From the NCBI GenBank assembly GCA_963712715.1, contig CAVQJI010000008.1, positions 1 through 64,000 of the forward strand: a stretch of 64,000 nucleotides of DNA. The letters run 5' to 3'. This DNA comes from JAFEDN01 sp963712715 (GTDB taxonomy: Bacteria; Pseudomonadota; Gammaproteobacteria; Coxiellales; Coxiellaceae). Made by a program: the position numbers and the translations under genes. The notes beneath the pieces were generated by a model, which was not told where the DNA came from, did not search any database, and was given only the letters and a program-made list of their open reading frames with translations. Of the stretch, positions 38,001 to 48,500 are shown one piece after another (positions within the stretch are counted from its first letter, which is position 1; each line of letters starts with the position of its first letter).

Positions 38001-40660
38001 TTAATCCTACTCACTCATTTCTTGCGTTATCGTTATCAACAGGCAAACAAACGTTGCCGGATTGGCTGGAACTGACATTCCTCCCTGTGTTGGTGACTAC
38101 TTTTCCTGCAGGATCAGGTCAGGCATACAGCGTTTCGATGTCTGGAAACACTGTATTTTTGGCGGATGGAAATCTGGATTTACTGATCATCGATGTGAGT
38201 ACACCGAGTATGCCGACATTATTGAGTCAATATACGTCAGCGTCAGGTACCGGTTATGCAGTGACGGTATCGGGTAACACTGTGTTTTTGGCTGATAGCA
38301 ATGCTGTATTGATTTTTAATGTCAGTATTCCCGGTAGGCCTCAATTGTTGGGAAATTATTCTATGGTGTCAGACGCTGTCGGGCTGGCCGTATCAGGCAA
38401 TATTTTATTTGTTGCCGATTACTATTTAACTTTGCTCATTCTCGATATTAGCACACCAGCCAGGCCGCAGTTGTTGGGAAATTATACTGCAAATTCAGGC
38501 CAGGGCGGGGGTGTAGCCGTGTTAGGCAATACGGTCTATTTAGCAGATTATGATGGTGGTTTATTGATTTTTGATGTCAGCACCCCGAGTGTCCCTCAGT
38601 TAGTGGGTAACTATGATAAAATAGGAACATGTTACGGTGTTGCGGTATCTGACAAAAACAACCTTCTCTTCGTAGCCGATGGTAGTCAAGGTGTGTTAAT
38701 CCTTGATATTAGTATACCCGATTCGCCACTGTTACTCGGCACTTATCCTGTGCCTATTACATCAGGCTATTCAATCAGTATTAAAGTGTTGGGTAATATC
38801 GTATTTGTGGCAAATTATAATGCGGGACTCATGATTCTTGATGTCAGTGCTCCGGCTAGCCCGCGATTGTTGGGCGCTTATTCCTCCGGTACAGGTGCTC
38901 AGACTTACGACATGGCAGTATCGGGCAATACATTATGTGTTGCGGATAATAAAGCCGGATTATTGATTCTGGATGCTAGTCAGTGGCAATTGATGGCTCG
39001 GCCGCAAGCGGTTGATGTTGGAAATTATCAAATACAGTTAACGGCTACTGACGAACTGGGAGGCAGCGCCTCAATCTCATTCACTATTCGTGTTGAAGGC
39101 CCACCACAAATTCATGGTCGAATTCCCTTACAATATGCTCAGATTGGTCAAACATTTAATTATTTTATTTCGCAGGGGTTATTCACAGATCCTAATTTTA
39201 ATTCCATCAGTTTCTCTGCGTATCAATCGAATGGGAAGTCCTTACCCGGCTGGCTAAACTTTAATAGTGTATCCGCTGCACTAATAGGCGTACCTCAGAT
39301 GAGTGATCAAGGCACTCTGAATTTAACCATCAGCGCCAATGACCACGTTTCGGGAATCACGAACATCACTTTTTTATTATTTGTGGGCAATCCAATTCCT
39401 CAACCTTCCACTTTACGTCAGGGAAGACTATTTAATTTTTCAATCCCGCCTGACACTTTTGCGGTTGGAGACGGCATAACCTGGCGATATCGCGCGAACT
39501 CCAGCAGTGGCGGCATGCTGCCTGACTGGTTGTCCTTCGATACATCCACTCTGGATCTGACTGGAATTCCCCCTTTATCGGTAACAGGAATCGTCAGCCT
39601 GGATATCATTGCTCAGGATACCAATAATGATACGATGGTTGCTCCCCTGGAACTGGTCGTAATGGTTAATTCTCCGTTACAGATTAACCCCATCTCGGAT
39701 CAATCCGCTACCGCAGGGGACTATTTTAATTTCTTTGTCCCCACGGAAACCTTTGTAAATCAAAATGGATATCTGCTAACCCATACTGCATTGCAAAGAA
39801 ATGGCGATGTTTTACCTGGATGGCTGGTGTTTAATAACGACAGTTCCATCCCTTCTTTCTCAGGGACCCCCGGACGTGGTGATACTAATTTTTACGCCGT
39901 TCACGAACTGGAAATTCAGGTGAACGCTTTGGATGGTTTTGTTAATGGCAGCACGGTTTTCAGGATCAATGTGGGCGGAGTTTCCTGGGGTCAACTGGCG
40001 ATACAGATTATAGCGCCGTTAATCTCGGCTTTTACCACGCTATATACGATTTATCAGCTGCGCGCTTTGTGTTTAAACCGGTGCTTTAAAGAAAGCTACC
40101 ACAAAGAATCAAAAGATTATATTTCTCGAGAGATAGCTGTCGGTCAGCGTTTTCATTTAGAATTTAAAATATCCTCAGAACTTATTAAGCGGGTTGAAGT
40201 TAAATTACCAGCGAAGCTGATGCAATCCAGGGGGCAACAGTTTTTTCAATTACCCCGCCCGCTTCCTGGGGGCATGCTCATGCCGGACTGGTTGAAATAT
40301 GATCCTTATGCCAATACGCTGAGCACCAAAGAGCCGATTCCAGCCTCCGCGGGAGGGCAGACCCTGGTGGTGCAGGTTTCCGGAAAAGATGACGTGATTC
40401 TGGAACAATTTGATTTACATATTCAGAATAGACTGGAAGAAAAGTTGACATTGACTGATGATGTTCCACCTCCACCTCCCGTCGATGAAAATGAACCCGG
40501 TGTTGAAATGCAAACTTACGTTTCTGAGAGTTCCAGGCGCGTGGCGTCGCCTTCTACATCATTCCATCCTTTATTGGCCTCAGACTCTCCTTTAGTACGC
40601 AATGTAAGAACGTTCACTTCAACCAGTCCGACCAATGAACCAATTGTTTTAACAAACTAA
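35039..40660 (+). CDS. three LVIVD seven-bladed propellers with cadherin-like domains, membrane-anchored
   Basis: The protein has 1873 residues. Adjacent ATGs at 35039 and 35042 follow AAAAAAGGA at 35025-35033, and either is possible. Residues 1-200 are helical and charged, with no signal peptide. Three blocks follow (about nt 35800-36690, 36925-37810, 38080-39000). Each has seven LVIVD-type repeats of the form VFLAD...GLLILDVS.PS.PRLLGNY, separated by dystroglycan-type cadherin-like modules with SLPSWLSLQYQ. Four more cadherin-like putative-Ig modules follow (about nt 39090-39980). A membrane segment lies near residues 1645-1672, and an inner region of about 200 residues includes another cadherin-like fold (MPDWLKYDPYANTL). 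The layout parallels the FG-GAP family with a different propeller type. It is probably co-transcribed with secB, 46 bp upstream, which suggests it is a client of that chaperone. Confidence 0.9.
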   Translation: MMKMDLNLSGVDILNSTQSANILSVLMARQGWRDPGRAVNEADSGAQDKQGRLNEAFENYTLHPDASSGDQLLTLLYEAEADLKSEYDDAKKQQAIYETQAKQEAKSGNGLVSDWTHWFWHGVQDFFGSSSEALAEKYAQIATTRQRQLAELSEWIAALQQELHKDITPLPEEEPSEIIEIDTVEIKATQRRLLQQSVAQVTVQNPIPDQGISIGQPYSYSLDEVFSGNYTILGATQTNQSSLPSWLSLQYQRIASYPSRLGFVSGVEVSGNVLLVAARAGGLLILDVSMPDMPLLLGNYTVRAFNVAVSGNTAFVTTNSNLLILDISVTSTPRLLGNYTTNNSGHDLAVSGNMVFLADDSAGLLILDVSKPSMPQLLGNYSAGSGFVYGIAVSGNILFVGDNSAGLLILNVSVPSAPQLLGTYPAGSGHADGVAVSGDTIYIADYTGGLLILDVSTLSTPRLLGSYSAGLGSAYGITILGNTVFLADQLTGLLVLDVSTPSTPRLLGNYPVGPNSVDDVAVRDSNVFLADGYGGVLVLDLSQGQLVGTPSNLFGEQLSVTVSARNLTHTLATTQFTLRNSLPNQVINIEQPYSYSLNGVFSGNYTVLGATQTGQSGLPSWLSLQYQLMGNYPGGNIWTVKVLDNTVYIVDQNVGLLILDVSILNTPQLLGGYALGQSGVTYYDCVISNNSVFMTSDQGLLILDISIPSMPRLLTNYAVASGIAIEVSGNIVFVADGSADLLILDVSMPSRPRLLANYTTGTGYAYDVTLSNDILFVAHTTAGLLILNVSTPNTPRLLGNYSSVASDTQGVAVSGNTVYVADFNAGLLILDITIPSMPRLLSNFSMAKDALNVKISGNIVCVAAYKGGLWVFDAGMPNMPRWLGNYPSEPYYLYEVALSGHIAFLANGAEGLLILDLTQGQLAGVPSGLVGEQLSITVSAHNSMTTLSTTEFILTLDELPLVQSTVSDQSLFPGDTRSLLLNSQTLFVNPTHSFLALSLSTGKQTLPDWLELTFLPVLVTTFPAGSGQAYSVSMSGNTVFLADGNLDLLIIDVSTPSMPTLLSQYTSASGTGYAVTVSGNTVFLADSNAVLIFNVSIPGRPQLLGNYSMVSDAVGLAVSGNILFVADYYLTLLILDISTPARPQLLGNYTANSGQGGGVAVLGNTVYLADYDGGLLIFDVSTPSVPQLVGNYDKIGTCYGVAVSDKNNLLFVADGSQGVLILDISIPDSPLLLGTYPVPITSGYSISIKVLGNIVFVANYNAGLMILDVSAPASPRLLGAYSSGTGAQTYDMAVSGNTLCVADNKAGLLILDASQWQLMARPQAVDVGNYQIQLTATDELGGSASISFTIRVEGPPQIHGRIPLQYAQIGQTFNYFISQGLFTDPNFNSISFSAYQSNGKSLPGWLNFNSVSAALIGVPQMSDQGTLNLTISANDHVSGITNITFLLFVGNPIPQPSTLRQGRLFNFSIPPDTFAVGDGITWRYRANSSSGGMLPDWLSFDTSTLDLTGIPPLSVTGIVSLDIIAQDTNNDTMVAPLELVVMVNSPLQINPISDQSATAGDYFNFFVPTETFVNQNGYLLTHTALQRNGDVLPGWLVFNNDSSIPSFSGTPGRGDTNFYAVHELEIQVNALDGFVNGSTVFRINVGGVSWGQLAIQIIAPLISAFTTLYTIYQLRALCLNRCFKESYHKESKDYISREIAVGQRFHLEFKISSELIKRVEVKLPAKLMQSRGQQFFQLPRPLPGGMLMPDWLKYDPYANTLSTKEPIPASAGGQTLVVQVSGKDDVILEQFDLHIQNRLEEKLTLTDDVPPPPPVDENEPGVEMQTYVSESSRRVASPSTSFHPLLASDSPLVRNVRTFTSTSPTNEPIVLTN

Positions 40661-40692
40661 TTGGGATTGTAAGTGCAAACAGGGAAATGACA

Positions 40693-40803
40693 ATGCCAGG
40701 AATAGATCTTCAAGTTGCTTTTACAGAAAAGAATCAAGTTAAGAACCTCTATTATTCACGGCAATCGGGCCAAACTATAAACAATAATTGTGTTAAGATT
40801 TAA
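40693..40803 (+). CDS. possible small peptide upstream of the MORN-SecA gene
   Basis: This 36-codon frame (MPGIDLQVAFTEKNQ...) has a partial Shine-Dalgarno, GGGAAA, at 40682-40687. It shows no recognised features and could be chance or a remnant. It fills part of the 227-bp gap between the LVIVD protein gene and the SecA-like gene. Confidence 0.2.
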   Translation: MPGIDLQVAFTEKNQVKNLYYSRQSGQTINNNCVKI

Positions 40804-40887
40804 ACCGAAAACCTAATCGTTTTGAGTATAGATAGATTTGATTTTAGACGAATGGGACAAATTTAAAAAAACATCAGGGATGAGCCT

Positions 40888-43800
40888 ATGATTAAGATTA
40901 ATAAAACCAACGAATATCAGTTAGTTAGTCAAGATAATGATATAAAAAAAGCTTCTTACTCAGCGGCAGTTAAGGCAGAAAATGATTCTTTAAAAAAGCC
41001 GGGAAAAGCTACGACAAGATCAAAATTAAATAAAAAAAATCCTTCAAAAAATAAGAGAAAAATTAAAAAACAAAATTCGGAAATACTTGAAACTAAGCAT
41101 GAAAAATCTGATAGCTATATAAAGCTTGAGAATTATTTAACTCAAAATGATGATGATCTCCAGGAGTGTGAATTTATTCCGGTAGCTCAAACCAAACGCC
41201 CGGAAATCCGGGGATTACCCATTCCTATAGACGGTGGAAGTTATCTGGGTATGCATAACCAAACCAAAAGGGAAGGTTGCGGACAATACTTTAAACAGGA
41301 TTATTTTTATATGGGTCAATGGCATGATGACAAAGAGCATGGTCTGGGTCATCAAAAGAAAGGCGATGGTGATTTTGTTGTCGCTGGTCAGTTCATCAAC
41401 GGCAAATTTGATTCAGGCCATGGTAGGTATAAATTTAAAAAAGCCGAGTATCGCTTTATATATAAGGGAGATTTTGCCTCAGGAATATTTTCCGGAGATG
41501 GTAAGATGTGGCTGGACAATCCAAAGAATAAATGCGGTGATTTTGAGATTAAAGGAAAATGGCAAGAGGGAAAACTGACGAAGGTGGATAAAAATCAGGC
41601 TAAAGTAACATTTAATACTGCAGATCAGCAATTTATTGAAGAGATTATTCGTTTAAGCTGTGATGAATGTGAGCCACAACGGCAAAATTCAGCTTTACTC
41701 TCATTGATTGATTTAATCGAAGACAAAGACAATGATAATAACTCCACTCTACTGTGTTGGATAAGTGAGCAAACAACAGAAACCCCACTCGGTTCGATGG
41801 CTAAAATTGCCAAAAATTTAAACGAAAGTTTATCTATTTATATGATATTGGCTGATTATATTTCCGGAAATGAATTGAAACCGGTTTCTTATAAAGAAAA
41901 AATAGCGGGTATCTGCCTCAGAGGCATAAAGTTATATACGATTAGAAGAATGTTCTGTGAAAATGATTACAGTGCTAAAATCAAGTATCAGGATATATTT
42001 AACGAAACATTAAAGCCAAAGGAAATAAAGGGAAAAGATTTATGGCAAGAACATAAAACTAACCTTTTGTTAAAGCCTGAGGCCATTCGTTTTATAAAAT
42101 CTATGGTGGATATTGCTAACGAGCCAATGATACCCCAGCAGGATTTGGAAGATTATATCAAAATTCAGATAAAACAAATCATCAAAATCTGGGAATATTA
42201 TTATTCAGATACAGATAAAAAAATTGAGCAATCGTTTGGGTCATACAGCCAATTTTTTTTGGCCTGTTATTCGATTTATTTACAGATACAATATTCTTTT
42301 GAATATAATTCGCGAGAAGAAATTGAAGAAAAAGGATTTAAAAATTTAATTGAACCATTTTCAATTTCAGAAATTCAAAAGCCGGTTTTTCCTAAAGTTC
42401 CGGGAAAAAATACCTCGCGGTTTAACAGTCTATTGCTACAGAAATTACTTTCCAAAATTCATGAAAATCCTTTTAATGGAAAACCAAATCAAATAAATGC
42501 ATTTTATATGGAAATTCTCAGGGGTTCTTGGACATTGATATCCGCACAATATTCTCAGAAAAAGATTAACCTAAAATCCTTAAGAGATGCGATAGATAAT
42601 TCTTATAAGAAGAAACTGGAAGAAAACAGTGTTAACTTTGAAGAACTGCTCAAAGGATTAATTAAAATTTTTCATTATCTTGAAAAATTAAATTTGACTC
42701 AAGAGAGTAAAGATCTGGAAAGTCAATTGACTTTACTCGGTCATTATTGTCAACCTGATGTCAGGATATTCAAGGTATTTGAAAATTTTTCTATCTATAA
42801 TGAGCAATGTTCACAATTGAATTTAATGCTTAGCCAAGCTGGATTGAATTCATTCAAAAAATCAAGTGAGATTATGCCTTCGATTCAAGATATTTTTTCG
42901 AGTAATATTCCAGTAGCAATTCATGAAGAAAACAAAAATAATCTGAATCAGGGAACTATTGATGAAAAAATGATTTTCCTGCAAAAAACCAATAACCTCA
43001 TTACCGCCTTATTGAGTTTAAATTATGAATGGATTGTTAAGTTGAAAAATGATTATAGCTCTGACCAAAAGAGCATTAAAATTTCTATCCGGTCGATTGA
43101 AACGTATGTTAAGGAAAATTCTTATTCTGTTGAGGAAAATCCACATTATACCTTGGAAATAATCGCTGAATTATTTAAAATTTTAAAATCCGAAAAATTA
43201 AAAAATGTATCGCAAGTTTCTTTAGTGGTAGATGCTATCAGGGAATCATTAAAATATTTAGGTGACCAAGAGCGATATGAAGATTTAGAACAATTTAGAA
43301 ACGATTCAGTCACACCGTTTAGAACAGTAGTTAATGGAGATTTAAACCAACTTGATCAAAATTTAAAAAATATTAATTTATATTTTTTATATAATCGTAA
43401 ACTCAATCAGATTACACTTGATAGATCGATTGAATTATTTAAGCAAGAAAATTTAATTGGGAATCCTGATTTTAAAAAAAGCTTAGAAGCTTATGAAAAC
43501 ACATTCTCTACTTACTTGAAAAATTTGCTGAGTGCAGAAAATAAATGTAGCATTGAAGGTATTGTTGAGCATACAAAAAAACTTGGAGCAGAATTTGGTA
43601 AAAATAGTTTGGATGAAAGTACTTTAGATAAAAGACGACGGTATATTCCGATAATAATTGCAGGATTGTCAATTATTTTATCTTTACGTGTGTCAAACTT
43701 GCTGAATTTCGTTAGTGAACAAAAAAAATGGGTAGTGAATCAGAATGAGGAACAAAGTAAAATTTTTCTGAAACCACATCATATACAAATTATGGGTGTT

Positions 43801-45552
43801 TTAGTATTATTGGGCTTGAGTAGCCCAGATCAAGGAATTCAGAATCATCTTGCCGAGATTAAAACTGGTCAAGGTAAATCCTGGGCTTTGACGTTGCTGG
43901 CAGGATTTCTTAGTCTTATTGGATATCGAGTTAAAATTGCCTGCTACAGCCCTTATTTAATTGACCGAGATCAACGCGCATTTAAAAGTAATACCGCGCC
44001 ATTCGATTTTAAACACATTAAATTTTCAACGTTTGAGCAGATATGTGAAGAAAGATTTCGCCTCAATTCTGGATTGAGCTACCGAGATGTTCTTGAAAAA
44101 ATTTTAGAGGGAAAAGAAATTACAAATTTTTATGCAGCAGATTCCAAACAGGGAGAATCTATCATTTTACTTGATGAAGCCGATGTGCTGACAGATCGAG
44201 CAACGTATCAAAGAAATTTTCTGATTCATATTTACAGTGACATTTTAAGAAATTTACAAAAAAAAATATGGGAAACGCTTTCAAAAACTGAAGCTACCGA
44301 ATCTGATCTAAGAAATGAATTAGTAGGAATAGCTCATAACAAAATTCGTAGTAGTATTGAAGGTTCAGAAAAATCAGATGAAAAAATATTATTTAATATT
44401 AAAAACCAGGGAAAACTAGGATTACTCATTGAAAAACATATTCAGGTTATGATCGATACTGCATTAAAAGTGTATGCATCGGATCCTCTAGGAGAACCGG
44501 CGTGTAACTTTCGTCTAAACGATAATGTGATTGAAATGAAGCGCGAGGAAAAATTCGTAAAAACTACTTTTCATGGTTATTATAATGTATTTTTTTATTT
44601 AAAATTTATGTCAGAAAAAGGAATTTTAAATCAGTTAAATCCAACTCAATTTGGTTATTTTTCCTTTTCCGGCGGTTCTTTATCGTATGCGTTAATACCG
44701 CAATTATATAAACGAATTTTTGGAGTGACTGGGACTCTAAGAAATCTGATTGCACAAGAACAATCATTCATTAATCATTGTGGGGATATAAAACAATTTT
44801 CCTATTTTCCTTCTTTTTTTGGTCGTGTTCATATCGCTGATGATAACCCGGTTTCTTTACAAGACAGTGAAGAAGAATGGGCTAATGAGATAGTAAGAAA
44901 AGCTAGAGAACATCAACAAAAGCATCGTTCTGTTCTTATTTTCTTCGAGCACGAGAACGACTTAAATTGGTTCTCTAAGAATTATGGAGGCAATTTACCC
45001 ATTACACCATTTTACATTACCGATAATAAGATCTCCAACCTCCAAAATAAAAATAAAAACCGTGAAATCGGTTTTGAAGAAATTGATGAACTGGTCAGTG
45101 ATTTATATGCTGGATGTCAGGGTAAAATTACTCTATTGACTAAAATATATGGCAGAGGGGTAGACTTTCAGGCTGATTCTAAAGTCAATGCTGCAGGTGG
45201 AATGCATGTTATTCAGGCTTTTTTCTCTACGGATATTAAAGAACAGGTTCAGATTAAAGGACGTACGGCCCGAAAAGATGAGCCTGGAAGTTATGAGATG
45301 GTTATTTGTTTACCACACTTAAGAAAGATTAAAGGCTTTGAAAGTATTGATTCTAGCTATGACTACGGAAAATTGAACCAGCTTCGCAATGAAATTCAAA
45401 TAAAAAATTTTAAACGAAAGCATGAATTAATTAACAAGAATAAAGCATTACATGAGAATACGTTAAGGTTTTATCAATTTATTGGAAGTTCGCCTTCACG
45501 AGATTTAGAACAGATTATTAACGGTGAAATTGGGCAAAAAACTCATCCCTGA
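40888..45552 (+). CDS. MORN-repeat protein fused to SecA-like ATPase
   Basis: The protein has 1554 residues, with AGGGATGAG upstream of the ATG. Residues 20-75 are very Lys-rich. Residues about 115-215 hold MORN-like repeats (YMGQWHDDKEHGLG, YKGDFASGIFSGDGKMW), which in other proteins bind membranes or scaffold. A helical region of about 750 residues follows. From about 985 the SecA motor appears: Walker A KTGQGKS (992-998), DEAD box DEAD (1096-1099), VTGTL with Thr1281, GRGVD (1422-1426) and the arginine-finger region GRTAR (1458-1462). Spacing between these motifs is close to that in E. coli SecA, so the fold including the preprotein-binding insertion is likely kept. The helical wing and Cys-rich SecB-binding tail of SecA are absent. 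The gene is separated by 36 bp from the next giant, so one operon is likely. It could be a translocase motor or an effector using the fold for another purpose. Confidence 0.88.
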   Translation: MIKINKTNEYQLVSQDNDIKKASYSAAVKAENDSLKKPGKATTRSKLNKKNPSKNKRKIKKQNSEILETKHEKSDSYIKLENYLTQNDDDLQECEFIPVAQTKRPEIRGLPIPIDGGSYLGMHNQTKREGCGQYFKQDYFYMGQWHDDKEHGLGHQKKGDGDFVVAGQFINGKFDSGHGRYKFKKAEYRFIYKGDFASGIFSGDGKMWLDNPKNKCGDFEIKGKWQEGKLTKVDKNQAKVTFNTADQQFIEEIIRLSCDECEPQRQNSALLSLIDLIEDKDNDNNSTLLCWISEQTTETPLGSMAKIAKNLNESLSIYMILADYISGNELKPVSYKEKIAGICLRGIKLYTIRRMFCENDYSAKIKYQDIFNETLKPKEIKGKDLWQEHKTNLLLKPEAIRFIKSMVDIANEPMIPQQDLEDYIKIQIKQIIKIWEYYYSDTDKKIEQSFGSYSQFFLACYSIYLQIQYSFEYNSREEIEEKGFKNLIEPFSISEIQKPVFPKVPGKNTSRFNSLLLQKLLSKIHENPFNGKPNQINAFYMEILRGSWTLISAQYSQKKINLKSLRDAIDNSYKKKLEENSVNFEELLKGLIKIFHYLEKLNLTQESKDLESQLTLLGHYCQPDVRIFKVFENFSIYNEQCSQLNLMLSQAGLNSFKKSSEIMPSIQDIFSSNIPVAIHEENKNNLNQGTIDEKMIFLQKTNNLITALLSLNYEWIVKLKNDYSSDQKSIKISIRSIETYVKENSYSVEENPHYTLEIIAELFKILKSEKLKNVSQVSLVVDAIRESLKYLGDQERYEDLEQFRNDSVTPFRTVVNGDLNQLDQNLKNINLYFLYNRKLNQITLDRSIELFKQENLIGNPDFKKSLEAYENTFSTYLKNLLSAENKCSIEGIVEHTKKLGAEFGKNSLDESTLDKRRRYIPIIIAGLSIILSLRVSNLLNFVSEQKKWVVNQNEEQSKIFLKPHHIQIMGVLVLLGLSSPDQGIQNHLAEIKTGQGKSWALTLLAGFLSLIGYRVKIACYSPYLIDRDQRAFKSNTAPFDFKHIKFSTFEQICEERFRLNSGLSYRDVLEKILEGKEITNFYAADSKQGESIILLDEADVLTDRATYQRNFLIHIYSDILRNLQKKIWETLSKTEATESDLRNELVGIAHNKIRSSIEGSEKSDEKILFNIKNQGKLGLLIEKHIQVMIDTALKVYASDPLGEPACNFRLNDNVIEMKREEKFVKTTFHGYYNVFFYLKFMSEKGILNQLNPTQFGYFSFSGGSLSYALIPQLYKRIFGVTGTLRNLIAQEQSFINHCGDIKQFSYFPSFFGRVHIADDNPVSLQDSEEEWANEIVRKAREHQQKHRSVLIFFEHENDLNWFSKNYGGNLPITPFYITDNKISNLQNKNKNREIGFEEIDELVSDLYAGCQGKITLLTKIYGRGVDFQADSKVNAAGGMHVIQAFFSTDIKEQVQIKGRTARKDEPGSYEMVICLPHLRKIKGFESIDSSYDYGKLNQLRNEIQIKNFKRKHELINKNKALHENTLRFYQFIGSSPSRDLEQIINGEIGQKTHP

Positions 45553-45588
45553 AACCGTCATTCCGACGCGAAGCAATAAGGATTTGAT

Positions 45589-48500
45589 ATGCGAATGAAA
45601 GAGCTTACATTATTAACTTTAAAAGAAAACGTACGCAATTTAGCGGAAGCTATTTATTCTTTGTGCCATAATCTTCGTAAAAAATTCCAAGATGAGGTCA
45701 CTCTAGATTACGACGAAGAATTAATCAATCTTTATTATGATTTGGCTGAGGCGCAGTATACTTTTTTTAGTAATTCAAAATTAACAGGACTAAATCTGGG
45801 TTGCGTCCAAGAATGTCTGGATAAAGCAATCGTAATCAATCAATCTAGGGATATATATAATAATAGAAAAACTTTGATAATGGATGGTTTTCAAGACGAT
45901 AAAGTTCGAATCAAATTTTGTGGAGTTTCTAAACTTAAAGAAAATGTTGATAAAAATTGGAAACTATACGAAAATAAAATTAAAAAATTAGAGAGTAATA
46001 CTACATTGTCAACTCCCGAACTCATTCAGCTGACCGGTTGCTACTTGCGATTAGGAAAAGAGAAAAAAGCAAAAAAGACCCTGGAGAAGGTTGACCAAGC
46101 AAAAATTGAATCGGATTTAATTGAGATTTTGAATGCCCAAATTACTTATACCGAAATATTACAGAAGATACTACGGAATGAAATTGATTTGACCCCTTTT
46201 TCAACCTCATTCACTCCAGATGAATTAACTAAAAAATTGTATAGCTTAGCAAAATCCTATGATTTTCTAGGGATACAACCCCTTAAAAATATTTATCTAG
46301 GGACAATAAAAAAGCAAACAATAGATAATCGGCAAATCGTTAGAGATAATCAATACATAAACATTGATGTCAAACTACCTGTATTTGCTCCAGAACTGAA
46401 ATCGATAAATAAGCTGAATGACATTATTGATGAAGATGAATTTTTATCTAATATATTACCTTATTTGAATCATATTCCCAAGCTCTGCTTAAGCTTAAAA
46501 CCGATTTACCCAATTCGCTGCTATCAATTCAGTGATGATATCAATGAAGATATTCTTAAAACTCAATTATCCGCCTGGCGTAACAATCTGTATCAGGGTG
46601 CTGCTGAAAATCCATATGATCAAACCTGCTATTTTGTATCTTACAAACCTAATGGCGATAAAAATCATAAATGGTATCTATTAACTCTAAAGCCGGATGG
46701 AAAATTATTAGAGGGAGAAGTAGATTCAACTTTAGAATTTCAAGTTTTTTCTCCGCTGCTAAATAAGTTTCCCTATCACAAGTTCAATTTTTCAATTAAA
46801 AGTAAATTACTTACGATTAAAAAAGGTCAAAATATTAGAGAATATTACCATCAACTATACCAAAATTTAGAACCTTTGCTAAAATTAGATAATAATTCAG
46901 GCAGTGTCACATCCAAATTATCTAATATTATCATTAAGCCGGTGGATTATGAACAATATTGCAATCATCGATTTTTACAAACTGGAATTTTAATTTATGA
47001 CATGAGATTTTACGATCAGGAAAAAAATTTCCGAGAAAGAATAAAAAATTATCCGTATGAAAATATTGCGTCGGTATTAAGATTTTCCGAATCCGATTAT
47101 ATCGCAGTTCTTGTTGAAGCGTTACCACGTAATGCCGTAAAAAATACCTTTCGTCAATTTTACGTTATGAATTCCTTGCCTAAACTATTTAATGTCAAAA
47201 AACTATCCTGGTTTGATGGGTTGCTAGGGGATTTCATTAATAAAATACAGGTAATTAAAACCCCGAAACAAGTCCAATATGGGAATAATAGTTTATTACA
47301 TGCTTATTGTAATGCGACATTGGCTGAGTGGGGGGCTAGAAATGCTTATTGGCATTTTCTAAGCAAAAATTTAACTCTACAAAATCTGACTACCCCAGAG
47401 AATATGGAGTGGATAAAAAAATGGTGGATTAATCCGCAATGTAATAGTAATCAATTCTGGTTAGAAAAAAATAAAATGAATGGGGAGAGGTCTCTAGATA
47501 ATCTACTGGACGAATTTAGCGAGAGCGCAGGCATTGTTTTCAAAGAATATTTTCATAATAACAATTCTCGCATTAATGAGGAAGTTGAAATAATCATTAA
47601 TTTTTTGCGTAACGAGAATAACTTACAAAATATTTATCAATTTTTTAATAATTATCTTGATGAAAAATCAAGTTCATCGAATCAATTAAGTAATGTTCTA
47701 ATAAACCTTAAAATACAAGCAGAAAAATATGGAAAAAAGGTTGATATATTTTGCTTTAAAGAACTTTTTCTTACCGTAGTGAATAACGCGGCTTTATTAG
47801 TAGCTGATTTTTGGATAAATATAACTAAGCATTGTGAATTTTTAGAAGATTGCTTCGACAATTTTTTATTGCTGGTCCTGGTAGAAAAAACACACTGTGA
47901 AGATATTAATAAGTTATCTGCAATTTTGGAGATTAAAGGAGAATACGTTAAAGGGTATGATTCTTTAAGTGAATTTTTATCTAAATTGGCTACCACAGAC
48001 TCATGCTTAGTATTAAATAATTTAAAAGAAAGCGCTGAAAATTTCCAGCGAATTATTCGTAGCGCCAGTAATTATGAAAAGAACAGTCTTGAGGGTATAT
48101 TTCAAAAAAGCTACAGCGTTTTATCTCATACTCATAATTTACTGATAAATTCTAAAAAAAATATAAACCTGATATTAGCTATTTTTAATAATCTGATTTT
48201 TTATGCGTATGATGAAGCTTCCTTGCCGGAAATTGAAAAAAATGCTGGAGAAATCTTATATCCCACTTTTGTCCTCCGTTTTGAATTTGATGATATTAAA
48301 AATAGCATGTTAAAATTAAGGAACTATGCTCCTAAAAAGCCTCAGAAAGCATTTAATTTCCCTTTAATAGATGAAATAAGTATTCGTGATTCTTTCTTTT
48401 ATTTAGTAGAATTGATTAAACCAAACTCTCAGGGTAACTACCGGCAGCGTTCAGTGTATTATTTTAGCACCTACTTAAGACAACAAATGATGCTAAAATA

